A program made the position numbers and the translations under genes. This document shows, piece after piece, positions 62,521-64,000 of a stretch of DNA of 64,000 bases. Position 1 is the stretch's first letter, and every line of letters begins with the position of its first letter. Origin of the DNA: Hydrogenophaga sp. PAMC20947 (lineage in GTDB: Bacteria > Pseudomonadota > Gammaproteobacteria > Burkholderiales > Burkholderiaceae_C); NCBI RefSeq assembly GCF_004795855.1, contig NZ_CP039252.1:1054001-1118000 (forward strand), read 5' to 3'. The notes beneath the pieces were generated by a model, which was not told the DNA's origin, ran no database searches, and saw only the letters and a list, made by a program, of their open reading frames with translations.

Positions 62521-63462
62521 TTAAAAGTAACCGTCTTTCTTGCGCTTCTCCATCGAGGCGTCAGACGTCTTGTCGTCCATGCGGGTGGAGCCGCGTTCGC
62601 TGACCTCGGCCGTCAAGGTTTCCAGCACGATCTGCTCTGGCGTGGCTGCTGTGCTTTCTACCGGGCAGGTGCAGGTGATGTCACCCAGGGTGCGGAAACG
62701 CACATCACGGGTTTGAACCGTTTCCCCGTCTTTCGCCGGGGTGAGTTCGGTCACGGGCACGAGCAGGCCGCGGCGGTCGATCACATCTCGTTTGTGCGAG
62801 TAGTACAGCGAAGGCAAGGCAATCTGCTCGCGTTCGATGTATTGCCAGACATCGAGCTCGGTCCAGTTGCTGATGGGGAACACCCGGAAGTGTTCACCGG
62901 GGGCCAGGCGCGTGTTGAACAGGGTCCACAGCTCTGGGCGTTGGGCCTTGGGTTGCCATTGTCCGAAGCTGTCGCGATGGGAAAAAATGCGCTCTTTGGC
63001 TCTGGCCTTTTCTTCGTCGCGGCGCGCGCCACCGATCAAAGCGTCGAAGCGGAATTCTTCAATGGCTTCGAGCAGCGTGACCGACTGGTGCACGTTGCGG
63101 CTTTCTTCTGGGTGCGACAGGCGCACGGTGCCGCGCTTCATGGAGTCTTCGACGTTGCGCACAATCAGCTCGGCTTGCAGCTCGCCGGCACGCAAATCGC
63201 GGAAGGCGGTCACTTCAGGGAAGTTGTGCCCGGTGTCGATCATCAACAGCGGATACGGGATACGGCCGACGCCAAAAGCTTTTTCGGCGCAGCGAAGCAT
63301 CACCAGCGAGTCTTTGCCGCCCGAGAACAGCAGTGCAGGGCGCTCGAACGCGGCGGCCACTTCGCGCAAGATGAAGATGGTTTCTTCTTCCAGGGCGTCG
63401 AGGTGGGCATTGCTGAGGTGGTGGGCTGTTTCCAGCACGGCGTTGTCGATGCGGGCGTTCAT
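62521..63462 (-). CDS. cysD: sulfate adenylyltransferase subunit 2
   Basis: The 313-residue catalytic subunit has the PP-loop RPALLFSGGKDSLVMLRCAE, PYPLLMIDTGHNFPEVTAFR, DALIGGARRDEEKARAKERI and FPISNWTELDVWQYI. The length is normal. It starts with ATGA overlap to cysH and is followed by cysN, giving the minus-strand order cysH-cysD-cysN. Confidence 0.95.
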   Translation of the reverse strand: MNARIDNAVLETAHHLSNAHLDALEEETIFILREVAAAFERPALLFSGGKDSLVMLRCAEKAFGVGRIPYPLLMIDTGHNFPEVTAFRDLRAGELQAELIVRNVEDSMKRGTVRLSHPEESRNVHQSVTLLEAIEEFRFDALIGGARRDEEKARAKERIFSHRDSFGQWQPKAQRPELWTLFNTRLAPGEHFRVFPISNWTELDVWQYIEREQIALPSLYYSHKRDVIDRRGLLVPVTELTPAKDGETVQTRDVRFRTLGDITCTCPVESTAATPEQIVLETLTAEVSERGSTRMDDKTSDASMEKRKKDGYF

Positions 63463-64000
63463 GTGGGGGCCTTTTCAAATGGCGGCAGTTGGGAAGACGC
63501 GGACTGCGTATGCAGGCCACACTCTTTCGCGGATTCGTTCTCCCACCACCACCGGCCGGCGCGAAAATCTTCGCCCACGGAGATGGCCCGGGTGCAGGGT
63601 GCGCAGCCGATGCTCGGGAAGAACTGGTCGTGCAGCGCGTTGTATTCGAGCCCATGCAAGGCAACGAAGTGCCAGACGTCGCCCCAGGTCCATTCGACCA
63701 GCGGGCTGATCTTGATGCGTTCGGCCTCTTGCACGATGTCGGCCACTTCGGCCCGGGCATTGGATTGCTCGCGGCGCAGGCCGGTGATCCAGCCGTCTTT
63801 GCCAGCGAGCGCTCGAGACAGGGGCTCCATTTTGCGAATGTCGCAGCAACCCTTGCGCAACTCGATGCTCTCGAACATGGCTTCTTCGCCGTGGCTGCGC
63901 AAAAACCGGATGACCGATTCGTTTTGCGGCCTGAAGATCTCCACACTGCGTGCATAGCGGCGCTCGATCTTGGGAATCATGGCCAGGGTTTCAGCGTGCA
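63459..64000 (-). CDS. cysH: phosphoadenylyl/adenylyl-sulfate reductase, 5' end outside the window
   Basis: About 180 residues are visible. Upstream of the first internal Met the frame continues to the window edge (HAETLAMIPKIERRY), so the start is beyond 64000. Motifs include the Cys pair in RKGCCDIRKMEPLSRAL and the later CAPC in PSIGCAPCTRAISVGEDFRA, the four Cys of a [4Fe-4S] cluster typical of APS reductases, and WITGLRREQSNARA. It ends with ECGLHTQ. It reduces APS to sulfite in assimilation and overlaps cysD by ATGA. Confidence 0.93.
   Translation of the reverse strand, partial: HAETLAMIPKIERRYARSVEIFRPQNESVIRFLRSHGEEAMFESIELRKGCCDIRKMEPLSRALAGKDGWITGLRREQSNARAEVADIVQEAERIKISPLVEWTWGDVWHFVALHGLEYNALHDQFFPSIGCAPCTRAISVGEDFRAGRWWWENESAKECGLHTQSASSQLPPFEKAPT

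Overview
The window looks like the chromosome of a GC-rich betaproteobacterium of the order Burkholderiales, most likely Comamonadaceae. This is inferred from codon use, the N-type ATPase operon, the assimilatory cysH-cysD-cysN order and the general gene repertoire; no marker gene fixes the genus. Roughly the first 52 kb is an accessory low-oxygen/energy-stress island. The last 12 kb is a small integrative element at a tRNA-Asn gene, followed by conserved core genes.

Layout. 1-5.4 kb: a truncated membrane-protein fragment, a CopB-like P-type ATPase, a DsbA-family protein and a frameshifted small membrane protein, divergent from a DUF302 protein and a cytochrome c. 5.4-13.3 kb (minus strand): histidine phosphatase, class I aldolase, a 68-aa unknown, phosphoketolase, an acetoin/diacetyl reductase, and a second hflK-hflC pair led by an unknown membrane protein. 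13.3-14.4 kb: a broken copy of the phosphoketolase N-terminus, a 42-aa membrane peptide and a Spy/CpxP-like protein. 14.8-20.5 kb: a translationally coupled operon of transaldolase, transketolase, phosphoglucomutase and PPK2. 20.6-23.2 kb: ferritin-like protein, BON lipoprotein, SDR and a decayed copA remnant. 23.5-30.4 kb: a complete N-type ATPase operon (atpDCQRBEFAG). 30.5-37.3 kb: a fumarase pseudogene, a CheB-CheR-PAS protein and a hybrid histidine kinase. 37.4-41 kb: eroded genes (NADH oxidase-like, two ompA fragments head to head, hemerythrin). 41.2-52.4 kb: a Crp/Fnr regulator, a fatty-acid-hydroxylase-family protein, a 2,863-aa cyclic beta-glucan synthase and a glycine-zipper lipoprotein.

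The main signal that gene calls do not explain is one palindrome, TGTGCG-N4-CGCACA (spacer often nCAG or CTGn). It occurs about 11 times in good form, plus four weaker versions, and always in an intergenic region next to an operon of the island. Its geometry equals that of CRP/FNR sites. One copy precedes the island's own Crp/Fnr gene, and two divergent intergenic regions hold two copies each, one per direction. I infer a single regulon, probably controlled by this Crp/Fnr protein. Its members would reroute sugar phosphates through phosphoketolase and transaldolase/transketolase, use polyphosphate, run the extra ATPase, store iron and remodel the envelope. Several members are decayed while their palindromes remain.

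52.5-59.4 kb: a 6.7-kb integrative element bounded by 116-bp direct repeats that overlap the 3' end of tRNA-Asn(GTT). It has a tyrosine integrase, an excisionase-like protein, a TOPRIM primase, ribbon-helix-helix proteins, an IS3-family insertion joining two truncated genes of opposite strand, and one A/T-rich cargo gene for an unknown three-helix membrane protein. 59.6-64 kb: core genes for ferredoxin-NADP reductase, 7Fe ferredoxin (fdxA) and sulfate assimilation (cysN, cysD, partial cysH).
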